Part shown: positions 8,488-16,078 of the stretch, piece after piece
Layout of the letters: each line of letters opens with the position of its first letter
How positions within the stretch are numbered: the stretch's first letter is position 1
Notes under the pieces: generated by a model
Told to the model about the DNA's origin: nothing
The model's input: only the letters and a program-made list of their open reading frames with translations
Databases searched by the model: none
Assembly: GCF_004331255.1 (NCBI RefSeq)
Contig: NZ_SJOF01000014.1
Coordinates: 1-64,000, forward strand
Source: Acinetobacter sp. ANC 4173
GTDB taxonomy: Bacteria > Pseudomonadota > Gammaproteobacteria > Pseudomonadales > Moraxellaceae
Direction of reading: 5' to 3'
DNA length: 64,000 nt
Translations under genes and position numbers: made by a program

Positions 8488-8943
8488 TTAATCTCCAAGC
8501 CATGTCGAGTAATAAGTCTCAACAGGCGCATATCCTAATTTTTCAAAAAGCCAGGATGCATCTTTATGCATTTTTGAACCAACAAACATGCGTTGAACAC
8601 CACGCTGCTTAAGCTGCTGCTCTACAAATTTAAATAGCTGGAATCCTGCACCATCACCACGATGTTCAGGCAGCACATAGAAGATATCCATCTGACAAGT
8701 TAGACAGGTTGAGTAATGCAAGCCGGGTGCAATAAACCCAATGAAGTAGCCAACCAATTCGCCCGCTTTGCGCAAAGTCACGAAAAGCAATCCACCTTGA
8801 TGCTCTGCTGCAATGTATTTATCAAATTGCGGGGAAAGCGGCACTTTGTCTTGATTAAGCGCTAATTCTTGGTAATGAATTGGTAGTAATGGTTTTAGGT
8901 AATCAAGGTTTTGCTCAAAGCTCTCTACATGTGCTGTAATCAT
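8488..8943 (-). CDS. phage GNAT-family acetyltransferase
   Basis: A 151-residue GNAT-fold protein. The acetyl-CoA pyrophosphate loop is visible as PEHRGDGAG at residues 92-100, preceded by a strand (QMDIFYVL) and followed by the usual helix. It should transfer an acetyl group to an amine, but the substrate is unknown. Its start overlaps the stop of the 2-oxoglutarate oxygenase gene by four bases (ATGA), so the two enzymes are made together. It lies where P22 carries gp26 and gp14. A virion protein, a host protein or DNA are all possible targets. Confidence 0.85.
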   Translation of the reverse strand: MITAHVESFEQNLDYLKPLLPIHYQELALNQDKVPLSPQFDKYIAAEHQGGLLFVTLRKAGELVGYFIGFIAPGLHYSTCLTCQMDIFYVLPEHRGDGAGFQLFKFVEQQLKQRGVQRMFVGSKMHKDASWLFEKLGYAPVETYYSTWLGD

Positions 8944-9515
8944 TTTTTCACCTTAATATCCACAACCATTGAGATTCGATCAAAAGCTGAATTGTTGATT
9001 ACTTCATGCTCGAGCTTGTTGTTAAACCAAAATACATCACCAGTGCGCATATCAATTTGCTCATCATCAGCACGTAAAATACAACCTGGTGCAGACTGCA
9101 AGACAACATGAAAACGAGTGTAATATTCAGTATGCTCAGGCGTGTCGGCATGTGGGTAAATTTGACCACCCGGAGCAATTTTATTAATCATTACTCGGCC
9201 TAATCGCTCACCCTGCACCAATGCCATCAAGCCAAACACCAAAGAGCGTGCCTCATGCAAAATATCAAATGCTGGGTAATTGATACTTTCATGCTGATCA
9301 AAATGAGATTCACCTTGTTTGTATTTTTCCAGTTCTTCTTCTTGATCAAATACGCGTTTTTCAGGGAATCGAAGCATGATTGATTCAATTTCACCAAATG
9401 GACCCTGTGGGTAATCACGAAGATAGGTGTCTTCTTTCCATAGATCGGGGCGGCGCTTAATTGCTAGAACAAGTGCATTCACATCTGCTGGTGGTAAAAA
9501 ATGGAAGTGCTTCAT
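8940..9515 (-). CDS. 2-oxoglutarate/Fe(II) oxygenase, Asp/Asn hydroxylase-like
   Basis: A 191-residue double-stranded beta-helix oxygenase of the aspartyl/asparaginyl beta-hydroxylase type. The iron ligands are visible: His122 and Asp124 (YPHAD), and His170 (KLEHEV); Arg180 (FDRIS) is placed to bind 2-oxoglutarate. The enzyme should be cytoplasmic and use oxygen and 2-oxoglutarate to hydroxylate a protein or other substrate, which is unknown. It is coupled to the GNAT gene downstream, and its start is two bases after the stop of a 39-residue gene. Confidence 0.85.
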   Translation of the reverse strand: MKHFHFLPPADVNALVLAIKRRPDLWKEDTYLRDYPQGPFGEIESIMLRFPEKRVFDQEEELEKYKQGESHFDQHESINYPAFDILHEARSLVFGLMALVQGERLGRVMINKIAPGGQIYPHADTPEHTEYYTRFHVVLQSAPGCILRADDEQIDMRTGDVFWFNNKLEHEVINNSAFDRISMVVDIKVKK

Positions 9516-9516
9516 A

Positions 9517-9636
9517 TTAATATCCGTTCAGCTTATTGATTGCTGTTGCTAGTTCTGAAAAAAATAAAAGCCAGACTTGTGAGATCTGGCCATTAACAAT
9601 CATTGGTTGATTTATAGGGGGTTCTAATTTCTTCAT
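9517..9636 (-). CDS. 39-residue phage protein between gp10 and the oxygenase
   Basis: This short gene encodes 39 residues. A GAGG ribosome site precedes the start, the start overlaps the gp10-like stop (ATGA) and the stop is two bases before the oxygenase start, so it fills the gap exactly. The protein has the pattern P-x-P at the front, then GQISQVWLLFFSELATAIN, a motif seen near the ends of many phage tail proteins. It occupies the position of the P22 tail needle gene 26 but is far too short to be a needle. An intrinsic terminator lies inside it. Confidence 0.72.
   Translation of the reverse strand: MKKLEPPINQPMIVNGQISQVWLLFFSELATAINKLNGY
9558..9590 (-). terminator. intrinsic terminator inside the 39-residue gene
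   Basis: The stem GCCAGA/TCTGGC (9570-9575 with 9585-9590) is followed on the minus strand by TTTT, A, then seven T. It lies within coding sequence, so the encoded residues Trp-Leu-Leu-Phe-Phe come partly from the T-run. It would separate gp10 from the oxygenase/GNAT and injection genes unless antiterminated or translated. Confidence 0.65.
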
Positions 9637-11033
9637 CGTATCCTCGCTTTAGCACCTGTAATCACAAGTCGAACTGGATCACTCATGCGAATACGGAAAA
9701 CTCGCCCAAATGATTGTCCAAGCCTTCTAAAAATTACCCGGTTTGTGTATTGGCCAATCTTTCCAAGTGATTGCTGTCGGCTGAGTGACCACGTCTTCCC
9801 ACGATCATCAGACCAATCCAGAATAACCTGCGGATCAATATTTGATTCCTGCCCAACCTGAGCAATCAATTCCAGCTCATCAAAAATCAGTCTTGATGTG
9901 TGAGGATTGATCACCGGTGTTATGCGCTCTCGCAGGATTGATGCACCATCATCAGTCTGTGAATCTGGCGTGAGTTGGTAAATATTTCCATTCAGTCGAT
10001 CGCCAACTAAATGCATATTCATAAAAAAACTATAACTTGATGCCCTGTGATGCTCATGATTGAATGTTTCTGGATTGTGATAGCTACGCTCATGCCACAT
10101 GCTTGTTGTTAGGTCAAAACACCATGTTTTTTTTGCGGTTGGGAATGTCATCAATAAAAATGAGTGGCCATGTTCCTGATATGCAAATGAGTATGCGTCA
10201 TCAATCCGTGAATATGATGCAATTTCATATTCAATTGCATGATTTGAAATGCGCTGTGCCTGATAGCCATTTGTCATGATGATTTGACCACGGCCGGCAT
10301 CTGTTTGAGTCAACCAAACAAGACTTGCACCAAACTGGCAGACGGAATCCTTAGCAATACAGCCAATTGGCAGGAATGCTCCAGACATGCGCTGAAATGG
10401 CATGTTTGCATCACCAGTACTTGACCAGATTTCTGTGGTTTTTTCACCAATTAACCAGAGTTGACCGCTGCTTGTAACCGTGCGAACGAGATCGTCTGAC
10501 TTGGTTTCTGCTGTAGCGTAATTAAGTGCAGTGGTTTCCGTATTAAGCAGCCCAGACCATTGGATCTTCCCAGACTTTGGCACAGTCCAAACAAAACGAG
10601 AATCCAGAACAGTGACATCTGCTGCTCCAAAAAACTCACCGCCTATTATTTCTGTAAGCGTGTTGTTTGCTATGGTGTATTTATATGCCTTGCTTGCCAC
10701 GATCATGACATGCAGTGAGTTATCAGCAAATGTGACGCGATTTACACCAGCAATATCACCAATCATCAAGATTGCGCCAATCTTATTAATCGTATAAAGC
10801 TTACCGCCAGCAACAACTAGGATCCGATCTGTTAAAGCGTACATGCCACGAATTGAGCCAGTTGCGAACTCATATTTTTTAATAAGCCCGGGGGTCGGTA
10901 TGAGTGCTGAAACTTGCGGTGTATTTCCACTTTCAACTGCTTGTGGATATAGATTGATTGTGCGCTGACAGTCAATTGACCAATCTTCTAAGTGATATGA
11001 CTGACCAACAATAGGGATATCAACAGAAGCCAT
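9633..11033 (-). CDS. gp10-like packaged DNA stabilisation / tail accessory protein
   Basis: A 466-residue protein close in length to P22 gp10 (472 residues), the tail hub protein that follows gp4 and closes the portal after packaging. It begins with DIPIVGQSYHLEDWSIDCQR and has Asn-Leu-Tyr-Pro soon after, a typical opening of this family. The rest is beta-rich and propeller-like. It starts one base after the gp4-like stop. The stop codon overlaps the start of the small gene that follows. Confidence 0.88.
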   Translation of the reverse strand: MASVDIPIVGQSYHLEDWSIDCQRTINLYPQAVESGNTPQVSALIPTPGLIKKYEFATGSIRGMYALTDRILVVAGGKLYTINKIGAILMIGDIAGVNRVTFADNSLHVMIVASKAYKYTIANNTLTEIIGGEFFGAADVTVLDSRFVWTVPKSGKIQWSGLLNTETTALNYATAETKSDDLVRTVTSSGQLWLIGEKTTEIWSSTGDANMPFQRMSGAFLPIGCIAKDSVCQFGASLVWLTQTDAGRGQIIMTNGYQAQRISNHAIEYEIASYSRIDDAYSFAYQEHGHSFLLMTFPTAKKTWCFDLTTSMWHERSYHNPETFNHEHHRASSYSFFMNMHLVGDRLNGNIYQLTPDSQTDDGASILRERITPVINPHTSRLIFDELELIAQVGQESNIDPQVILDWSDDRGKTWSLSRQQSLGKIGQYTNRVIFRRLGQSFGRVFRIRMSDPVRLVITGAKARIR

Positions 11034-11034
11034 A

Positions 11035-11643
11035 TTAAACCCCTACTGGTAAATCATTCTTTGCGTAAAGTGGAGTCACATTGCTGCGTTTTAGCATTTC
11101 AACTGCTTGTCGCTGATTGATAATTAGCATTTGTGTTGGCTCAATACCAAACATTGGCACCAGCTCAATAGCAAGCGTGAGAATCAATGGTCGCTGATAA
11201 TTAGACGGAATAACCAATTCATCTTGAGCCACCAACTCAGACGGAAGCGAGTAAGTCTTAATTTTCAACTCATTGCCATCTGCAAAAACATTGAATGTCC
11301 AATTTGGAGATCCAATGGAATAAGTCACTTCAGCATCAGTTTTACTGCTATTTGTATCCCGAACAAGCGTGATCTCTCGATCATCAAGAAGTGCTTTTTC
11401 TTGCACACCTTGAATATTTGCAAGTACCGCACCAGATGGACCCACCACATATGCACCGGTGCCAGATAGCGGAATCACAACATCAGTCGCTTTGTAGATA
11501 TAGAGTCGCTGAGTTGCCCACTGTGAAAGCAACCCCTCCAAGAAAATCAAAGCATCAGCAAGCTCATCACCCTGTATACTTTCGCCAGCAGCAAGAACAC
11601 CAAGCTGTTTAAGCGACATTTCAATAATTCTGCCAACCAGCAT
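11035..11643 (-). CDS. gp4-like tail accessory factor
   Basis: A 202-residue protein in the place of P22 gp4, which binds the portal and forms the first ring of the tail. The N-terminal 50 residues (helical, with KQLGVLAAGE and LEGLLSQWA) match the pattern of this family, with a longer C-terminal half than P22 gp4 (166 residues). The start at 11643 has GGAGC eight bases upstream; the ATG at 11649 is too close to it. A terminator lies just upstream. Some gp4 proteins have muramidase activity, but no catalytic pattern is evident here. Confidence 0.82.
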   Translation of the reverse strand: MLVGRIIEMSLKQLGVLAAGESIQGDELADALIFLEGLLSQWATQRLYIYKATDVVIPLSGTGAYVVGPSGAVLANIQGVQEKALLDDREITLVRDTNSSKTDAEVTYSIGSPNWTFNVFADGNELKIKTYSLPSELVAQDELVIPSNYQRPLILTLAIELVPMFGIEPTQMLIINQRQAVEMLKRSNVTPLYAKNDLPVGV

Positions 11644-11655
11644 TTTCATGCTCCA

Positions 11656-11677
11656 TAAAAAACCGCCTTTCGGCGGT
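11656..11677 (-). terminator. intrinsic terminator upstream of gp4
   Basis: The stem ACCGCC/GGCGGT with a TTTC loop (11662-11677) is followed by six T on the minus strand. It separates the accessory gene block (11683-13958) from gp4/gp10. Confidence 0.78.
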
Positions 11678-11682
11678 CATGT

Positions 11683-12033
11683 TCAATTTGATTCGGTTAT
11701 GACTTCACTCAGTCCAAGTTCTGCTAACTTGGGTGCCCAGTGATCATTTACAGCGTTGTATTCACTTGTCAGAGTCACAACAGACTCAATCAGTCGATCC
11801 AGCGCTTCAAGTTGTTCTGTTGTTAGAATCTGATCAAAACCTTGGCGTGATTTGAATGCTTGATAATCTTCTTCCACCCAAGCCCATGAATGTCCACCAA
11901 GGTATTTCCTACCGTTAGAATCTTGCAATAAAACTGATAGACTATCAGGGCCTTTGCCAAGAATTTCAGCTATACCATTTATGATTGGAGCATCTTCAAT
12001 TGTAGCGATGTGAATAATAGCTAAATTAGACAT
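11683..12033 (-). CDS. hypothetical phage protein in coat-gp4 block
   Basis: A 116-residue protein I do not recognise. The first half is probably alpha/beta, with a Trp-containing stretch (HSWAWVEEDYQAF); the second half is helical (LEALDRLIESVVTL). There is no signal peptide or membrane segment. The start at 12033 has a GGAG site; the ORF remains open to 12063. It overlaps the previous gene by eight bases and is the last of the accessory genes between coat and gp4, just before a terminator. Virion decoration or host takeover are both possible. Confidence 0.62.
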   Translation of the reverse strand: MSNLAIIHIATIEDAPIINGIAEILGKGPDSLSVLLQDSNGRKYLGGHSWAWVEEDYQAFKSRQGFDQILTTEQLEALDRLIESVVTLTSEYNAVNDHWAPKLAELGLSEVITESN

Positions 12034-12895
12034 ATTTACTAAACTCCGCTGTAATTCGCGCAATCTCAGAATCAGATAATGCTTTATTGATCATCAGATA
12101 ATGCGAAAAATCTTGAGTGATTGTGTGATTTGCAGCAATGCTTTGATTCTTTAAAACAGTTACACCACTCGAGCTTGCTCTAATAATTGTCGCATTGCTT
12201 AAAGCTGTATTGCTGAACTGCAAAACATCATCAACAGCATCAAATTTTGCGTATTTTGATTTTGCGCCTTGTGTAAGGGTTGGGCGTTTTATAGATGTGG
12301 TTTGGTATGCGTGGTTACCTGCAATTTCTTTGATTGAAATGTTTGAAAAAGTACATTGGTTTGTGCTTCTTGTGAAAAAAGTTATAGCTGCTGATGTGAT
12401 AGCTGTAGCAAAAAATCTAGCTGTACCATTTCCAGCCAAGGCACAGTTTGCTGCAGATGATGGGTTGAAAATCCACTGCGAAGAGCCGCCATTCAATGAA
12501 ACATTGCCACTTCCAGAGAAATTACTAACGGTAAATTCAACAATATATGTTTTTCCAGCTACTGAATTAGCACCAGTCGCATAACTATTAAAAGCCTGCC
12601 CACCTATTGGTACAGAATCAAATCCATTTACTGTGTTTAGTTTATCGCTAAGTTTTAAGTCTTTTGATTTATCTAAAATCAATCCCTCAGCCTGACCAAC
12701 TGCTCCAGCAATTGTTCCTGCTGCATCCTGATAAACCGTACTTAAATCATTGTTGTCTAGATATGCACCCTGACTCCCATCACTAAACAGCGATTTGATG
12801 AATTGGTGGATGTTGTTTGGTGCACCTATTACAGCGCAACCGGGTGTCCAAATTCCTGCACCGCCAATGACGGTGCTTGACGGCGTTTTGATCAT
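12026..12895 (-). CDS. beta-rich phage virion-associated protein
   Basis: A 289-residue protein. Residues 30-75 (SLFSDGSQGAYLDNNDLSTV, then QDAAGT and GLILDKS) are a module I know from many phage structural proteins. Residues 95-190 look like a jelly-roll carbohydrate-binding fold rich in Ser, Gly and Asn, followed by a domain of about 100 residues. It is probably a capsid decoration or host-surface-binding protein. It starts about 10 bases after the split gene upstream and overlaps the next gene. Confidence 0.68.
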   Translation of the reverse strand: MIKTPSSTVIGGAGIWTPGCAVIGAPNNIHQFIKSLFSDGSQGAYLDNNDLSTVYQDAAGTIAGAVGQAEGLILDKSKDLKLSDKLNTVNGFDSVPIGGQAFNSYATGANSVAGKTYIVEFTVSNFSGSGNVSLNGGSSQWIFNPSSAANCALAGNGTARFFATAITSAAITFFTRSTNQCTFSNISIKEIAGNHAYQTTSIKRPTLTQGAKSKYAKFDAVDDVLQFSNTALSNATIIRASSSGVTVLKNQSIAANHTITQDFSHYLMINKALSDSEIARITAEFSKYV

Positions 12896-12904
12896 ACAAG
12901 ACCT

Positions 12905-13209
12905 TTAATATATAGATACTCTTACTTGAACATTTGCAGATGATTGACTACAAATCCATAATTTGGGACCAATCCCAACCGACACTGATGAATTTTGATG
13001 CCAATAATCAGAGTTTGGATCTGGAGCAGTATCACCAACTGCATAGCTAAAGTCACCGCCAATCGATGTAACATGCGCTGAGTTTGTGCCGTCTGTGATT
13101 GACACTGGTGTTCTTGATAGTGTGAGTTTGCGCCATATCTATTCGTCCAGCTTTTAATGATTAATGACTGAATGATGATTTGCTCATCAGTTTGGATTAG
13201 CAGTTTCAT
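12905..13209 (-). CDS. small virion-type protein, coded in two frames (frameshift)
   Basis: The likely start is the ATG at 13209, overlapping the HeH-protein stop. The first frame reads a plausible 24 residues (MKLLIQTDEQIIIQSLIIKS and on) and then becomes low-complexity. A second frame, open after a TAG at about 13136-13138, continues sensibly from the same point (IWRKLTLSRTPVSITDGTNS onward) to 12905. A shift to the -1 frame after the codon AGA joins them into about 101 residues. The second frame alone would start at a GTG (13105) without a ribosome site. It is either a decayed gene, a sequencing error or a programmed shift. Confidence 0.5.
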
Positions 13210-13657
13210 GATCTAGAAGAAGCTTCGCTAATACTGGCTTTCTATCACTTGCTTGATAAGTCACTTCGGCATCGTCAAGAAGCTTTTTGAGTTCATCTGC
13301 CGATATGTCTTCGAGTTCTTTGAGTCGAATCTGTTTGCGAAGCTCGGTATTTTCAGCCATGCCATCTGTAATGACTTGATTAAGACGTTTGATTTCAGTG
13401 TTTGCGGTAACAAGCTCTTGCTTAACCTCAACCAGTTCTTGTGTGGCCAACTCAAATCGCTCTTGAGTGATGAAGCTGTCAGGATTTACTTCACTTGTAG
13501 ATCCAAGCTCAACACCAATTTCACGCTCAGGTAAATCAGCAAAATCAACAGCACCCTGCTCACGTAACTCACGCTCTTCTTCTACATTTTCCACTACGAT
13601 CATTTCGTAGTTAGTCTGGTTGCCTGTGTATAAGGCTCTTGGGAATTCTTTAGGCAT
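13187..13657 (-). CDS. phage protein with coiled coil and C-terminal HeH/LEM-like domain
   Basis: A 156-residue protein. The N-terminal 35 residues form a small folded segment (PKEFPRALYTGNQTNYEMIVV), residues 60-120 are acidic and coiled-coil-like, and the last 35 residues (DISADELKKLLDDAEVTYQ, then KPVLAKLLL) fit the HeH/LEM helix-extension-helix pattern found in phage proteins and proposed to bind DNA or proteins. The start at 13657 has GGAG nine bases upstream. It lies directly after the Tad2-like gene. The function is unknown; head assembly or decoration is possible. Confidence 0.7.
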   Translation of the reverse strand: MPKEFPRALYTGNQTNYEMIVVENVEEERELREQGAVDFADLPEREIGVELGSTSEVNPDSFITQERFELATQELVEVKQELVTANTEIKRLNQVITDGMAENTELRKQIRLKELEDISADELKKLLDDAEVTYQASDRKPVLAKLLLDHETANPN

Positions 13658-13661
13658 TTTA

Positions 13662-13958
13662 TTACTCCAATACAAACCAGTCTTCAGCAAGCATATCTGT
13701 TTGGCTCGCAAGCCAACCAACTACCATTGAACCATCAGCGGCGTTCATATCAATATGGCTTGTAATAGTAACTGGAGCCTCAAAGCCACATTTTTCATAA
13801 AAACTATTTGGCTCTATATTATTAACTACACGACCCGGTGTTAGGATTAACCACATTCCCTTCCCATTCCAGCCACTACGTGCAACCTTCTTGCCTTGCT
13901 TTAAAGCCCAGATTGCAGAACCAAAATCAATCGTTGCTAGCTGTTTTTCATTTGACAT
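13662..13958 (-). CDS. tad2: DUF2829 / Tad2-like anti-Thoeris protein
   Basis: A 98-residue protein with the hallmarks of DUF2829: an N-terminal FGSAIWALKQGKKVAR helix-strand, SGWNGKGMWL at residues 28-37, and the near-invariant DGSMVVGWLASQTDMLAEDW at residues 75-94. Members of this family (Tad2) have been shown in other phages to sequester the cyclic ADP-ribose signal made by the TIR protein of the Thoeris defence, so the effector stays off. The start at 13958 has GGAG nine bases upstream. The gene sits between coat and HeH-protein genes, behind a terminator. Activity here is inferred from the conserved core. Confidence 0.86.
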   Translation of the reverse strand: MSNEKQLATIDFGSAIWALKQGKKVARSGWNGKGMWLILTPGRVVNNIEPNSFYEKCGFEAPVTITSHIDMNAADGSMVVGWLASQTDMLAEDWFVLE

Positions 13959-13970
13959 TTTCATTACTCC

Positions 13971-14012
13971 AAAAATGACGACGCCCGCATATAGTGGGCA
14001 TTTTGTCGTCAT
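13971..14012 (-). terminator. intrinsic terminator between coat and Tad2-like gene
   Basis: The eight-base outer stem ATGACGAC/GTCGTCAT (13975-13982 with 14005-14012) encloses a second GCCC/GGGC stem. Five T follow on the minus strand. It should lower or time expression of the downstream accessory genes relative to coat. Confidence 0.7.
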
Positions 14013-14020
14013 GGTTTTAA

Positions 14021-15247
14021 TTATTCAGTGATACGGCATGCAAAGTCACGAACGCGTGTGAAGCCCCACATGATGTCGATACGAGTCTGAGTAGATAGGG
14101 TGTTGAAGTTGCCAGATGATTGGACAGTGAAACGTAAGCCATTTGCAGAGTATGAATAACCAAACTCTTTAGGCGTTACGATTTTCGCTGGAACAAATGC
14201 AGCTGTGAATGCTGATTCTTGGAATAGCAAGTTTTGCACATAGCCTGTGCTTGCTGCGCCATAGAAAGTAATTGCAGCACCATCAACAGCACTCGCATTT
14301 ACTGTTTTGTTTGGCATTACTGGTGTGATTTCTGGATAAATATCAATATCCGCTGTAGCACCAGCAGAGGTCACATCTGCAACAATAACGAACTGCTGTA
14401 AGTCTTTGGTTAATTCACCAGTAAGCGGATGAGTTTTATAAACACCAGCAATAGTGAAAATCTGACCTGCTTTAAATGTATCCGCAGCAGCCAAGCCTTT
14501 GATCGACAATTTGCTGCCTGTTTGACTCGCGCCATTCACAGTTACGCCAGTAACCTTGTTACCGTTGTACAGTGTAGGCAGGTTAATTACTTCATCCCAA
14601 TCTGCACCAGATGCACGACCAAGATTGGTTTCACGGTACTGGTCACTGATGTTCTTCGGCTGGAATAGTGCCTTGCTTGAATCAATCAATTCCATGTTGA
14701 GATCGGTTGAGATCAAACCTTGACGATTGCCTTCAGGCGCTAATGCTTTTTGCAGTTTTGCGCGTGCTTGGTTTAAGGTTTTGATTGAGTTCGGCGTTGT
14801 ACCCGGTGTACCAACAAGATAAGGCGTGCGAATAATTGCATCCTTAATCATGCGCGCTTCAATGCTTGAACCGAGCGTTTGGATTTGCGGTTTAAATACA
14901 CGCTCAACATATTCACGACGGCGCGGATCTGAAGCATCCAGTTTAAACACGTTTTCAAGATGTGTGGCTTCAAATGCTGCATGCACATGGTTGCTAATTT
15001 TTAGCGATACCTTGCGCTCTTTCCATGCGTCAATGGTTCCACCTTCAGCAAGGACGTTACCATCATAGATGCGACTTACACCAGGAATGCTGATTGATAC
15101 TTCATCACCAACATCATAACCATTTACTTTTTTATCAAACTCACTCTCTCGTGAGCGATTGACTGCCATCACAAACGGGCAAGATTCTTCAAGGATTGCT
15201 GCGGCTTCTTGTGCAAAAACCTGAGCTGTATTGACTGTATTAGCCAT
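14021..15247 (-). CDS. major coat protein, P22 gp5-like
   Basis: A 408-residue capsid protein of the P22 coat group (P22 gp5 is 430 residues). The N-terminus (ANTVNTAQVFAQEAAAILEE) and a following VNRSRE...YDVGDEVSISIP stretch are typical of the family, as is the position between scaffold and gp4. The middle, about residues 220-320, is beta-rich and threonine-rich and probably corresponds to the inserted I-domain. Copy number should be the highest of all proteins in this operon; a terminator follows the gene. Confidence 0.9.
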   Translation of the reverse strand: MANTVNTAQVFAQEAAAILEESCPFVMAVNRSRESEFDKKVNGYDVGDEVSISIPGVSRIYDGNVLAEGGTIDAWKERKVSLKISNHVHAAFEATHLENVFKLDASDPRRREYVERVFKPQIQTLGSSIEARMIKDAIIRTPYLVGTPGTTPNSIKTLNQARAKLQKALAPEGNRQGLISTDLNMELIDSSKALFQPKNISDQYRETNLGRASGADWDEVINLPTLYNGNKVTGVTVNGASQTGSKLSIKGLAAADTFKAGQIFTIAGVYKTHPLTGELTKDLQQFVIVADVTSAGATADIDIYPEITPVMPNKTVNASAVDGAAITFYGAASTGYVQNLLFQESAFTAAFVPAKIVTPKEFGYSYSANGLRFTVQSSGNFNTLSTQTRIDIMWGFTRVRDFACRITE

Positions 15248-15250
15248 AAA

Positions 15251-16078
15251 TTATTTACCTTTCTTAAGTGTTTTTAAGTGTGCAACTGCTTCGCTGTCGC
15301 TCATCGTTTGCATGTCGCGTGAAGCTGGCGCATTTGCTTTAACTGGATTGATTGGTGGTGGTGCTTTGCTGGTTTTTGGAGCAGTAGACGTTTTGCTGAA
15401 TGAGTCGACTTTTTCACTTAAAAGACGAGCAGCTTTAAGTTTTGATGACTCAGATACAAGTTCATGAAAGCTTTCATCTTTAGCCAATTCATACAGCAAT
15501 CGTGTTTGAGTTTTTGCGTCATACCCAAATTCTGCAGCAAGCTCATCAAGAGAAATCGGCATAGGTAAATCACGAGCAAGCCCACTTTGAACAACCTTGT
15601 CAAAATCTGGTAATTCTGTGGATGCTTCAATTAGAGCAGACTCAAATGCCGCCTGTTTCTCTACTTGTGTTTGCTGTGTTTTATCCTGCTGAAGTTTCGC
15701 CAAAACACGATCTTCAGCCTGCTTGACGTAATATTCTTGCTGGGCTTTTTGGAATTCTGAGTAATCTTCAAAATCCTCAATTTGTGGAGCAGTGGTGCTT
15801 TGTGGTGCGCCTTGCTTAGCTTTAAGCTCTTCAAGTTCACGCTTATATTCCGCACGCTCACGAGCCAATTGCTGAATTCGCTCTTGTGCTCGATTGCGCT
15901 TCTTCTCACCCTCTTTTTCAGCTTCCTGCTTGGCTTTTTCTTCATCTGATAATTCAGTGTTTTGCCCGCCTTCAGGTTGCTGATGAGTCTGCTCAGTTTC
16001 TGTTTGTCCTGTTTCGACTTCTGCGGCTGTGTTTTGCGTAGCGCCTGTATCTACGTTGTCGTCAGTTTCAAACGTCAT
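15251..16078 (-). CDS. scaffolding protein, P22 gp8-like
   Basis: A 275-residue, very polar, highly helical protein (Gln, Glu, Lys and Ala rich over residues 20-150), directly before coat, as expected for a scaffold that guides procapsid assembly and then leaves. The C-terminal end is basic (HLKTLKKGK), matching the coat-binding helix-turn-helix of P22 scaffold in charge. The start at 16078 has GGAG upstream and overlaps the portal stop by 11 bases. P22 gp8 is 303 residues. Confidence 0.85.
   Translation of the reverse strand: MTFETDDNVDTGATQNTAAEVETGQTETEQTHQQPEGGQNTELSDEEKAKQEAEKEGEKKRNRAQERIQQLARERAEYKRELEELKAKQGAPQSTTAPQIEDFEDYSEFQKAQQEYYVKQAEDRVLAKLQQDKTQQTQVEKQAAFESALIEASTELPDFDKVVQSGLARDLPMPISLDELAAEFGYDAKTQTRLLYELAKDESFHELVSESSKLKAARLLSEKVDSFSKTSTAPKTSKAPPPINPVKANAPASRDMQTMSDSEAVAHLKTLKKGK

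Noticed and set aside
8488..8943. Mom-like DNA-modifying acetyltransferase
   Set aside because: The protein has an ordinary GNAT pyrophosphate loop, and I see no specific Mom features; the substrate is left open.
12922..13209. 95-residue single-frame gene
   Set aside because: After about 24 codons the frame turns into Gln/His-rich low-complexity sequence while the alternative frame reads like a folded protein, so the single-frame reading is unlikely.
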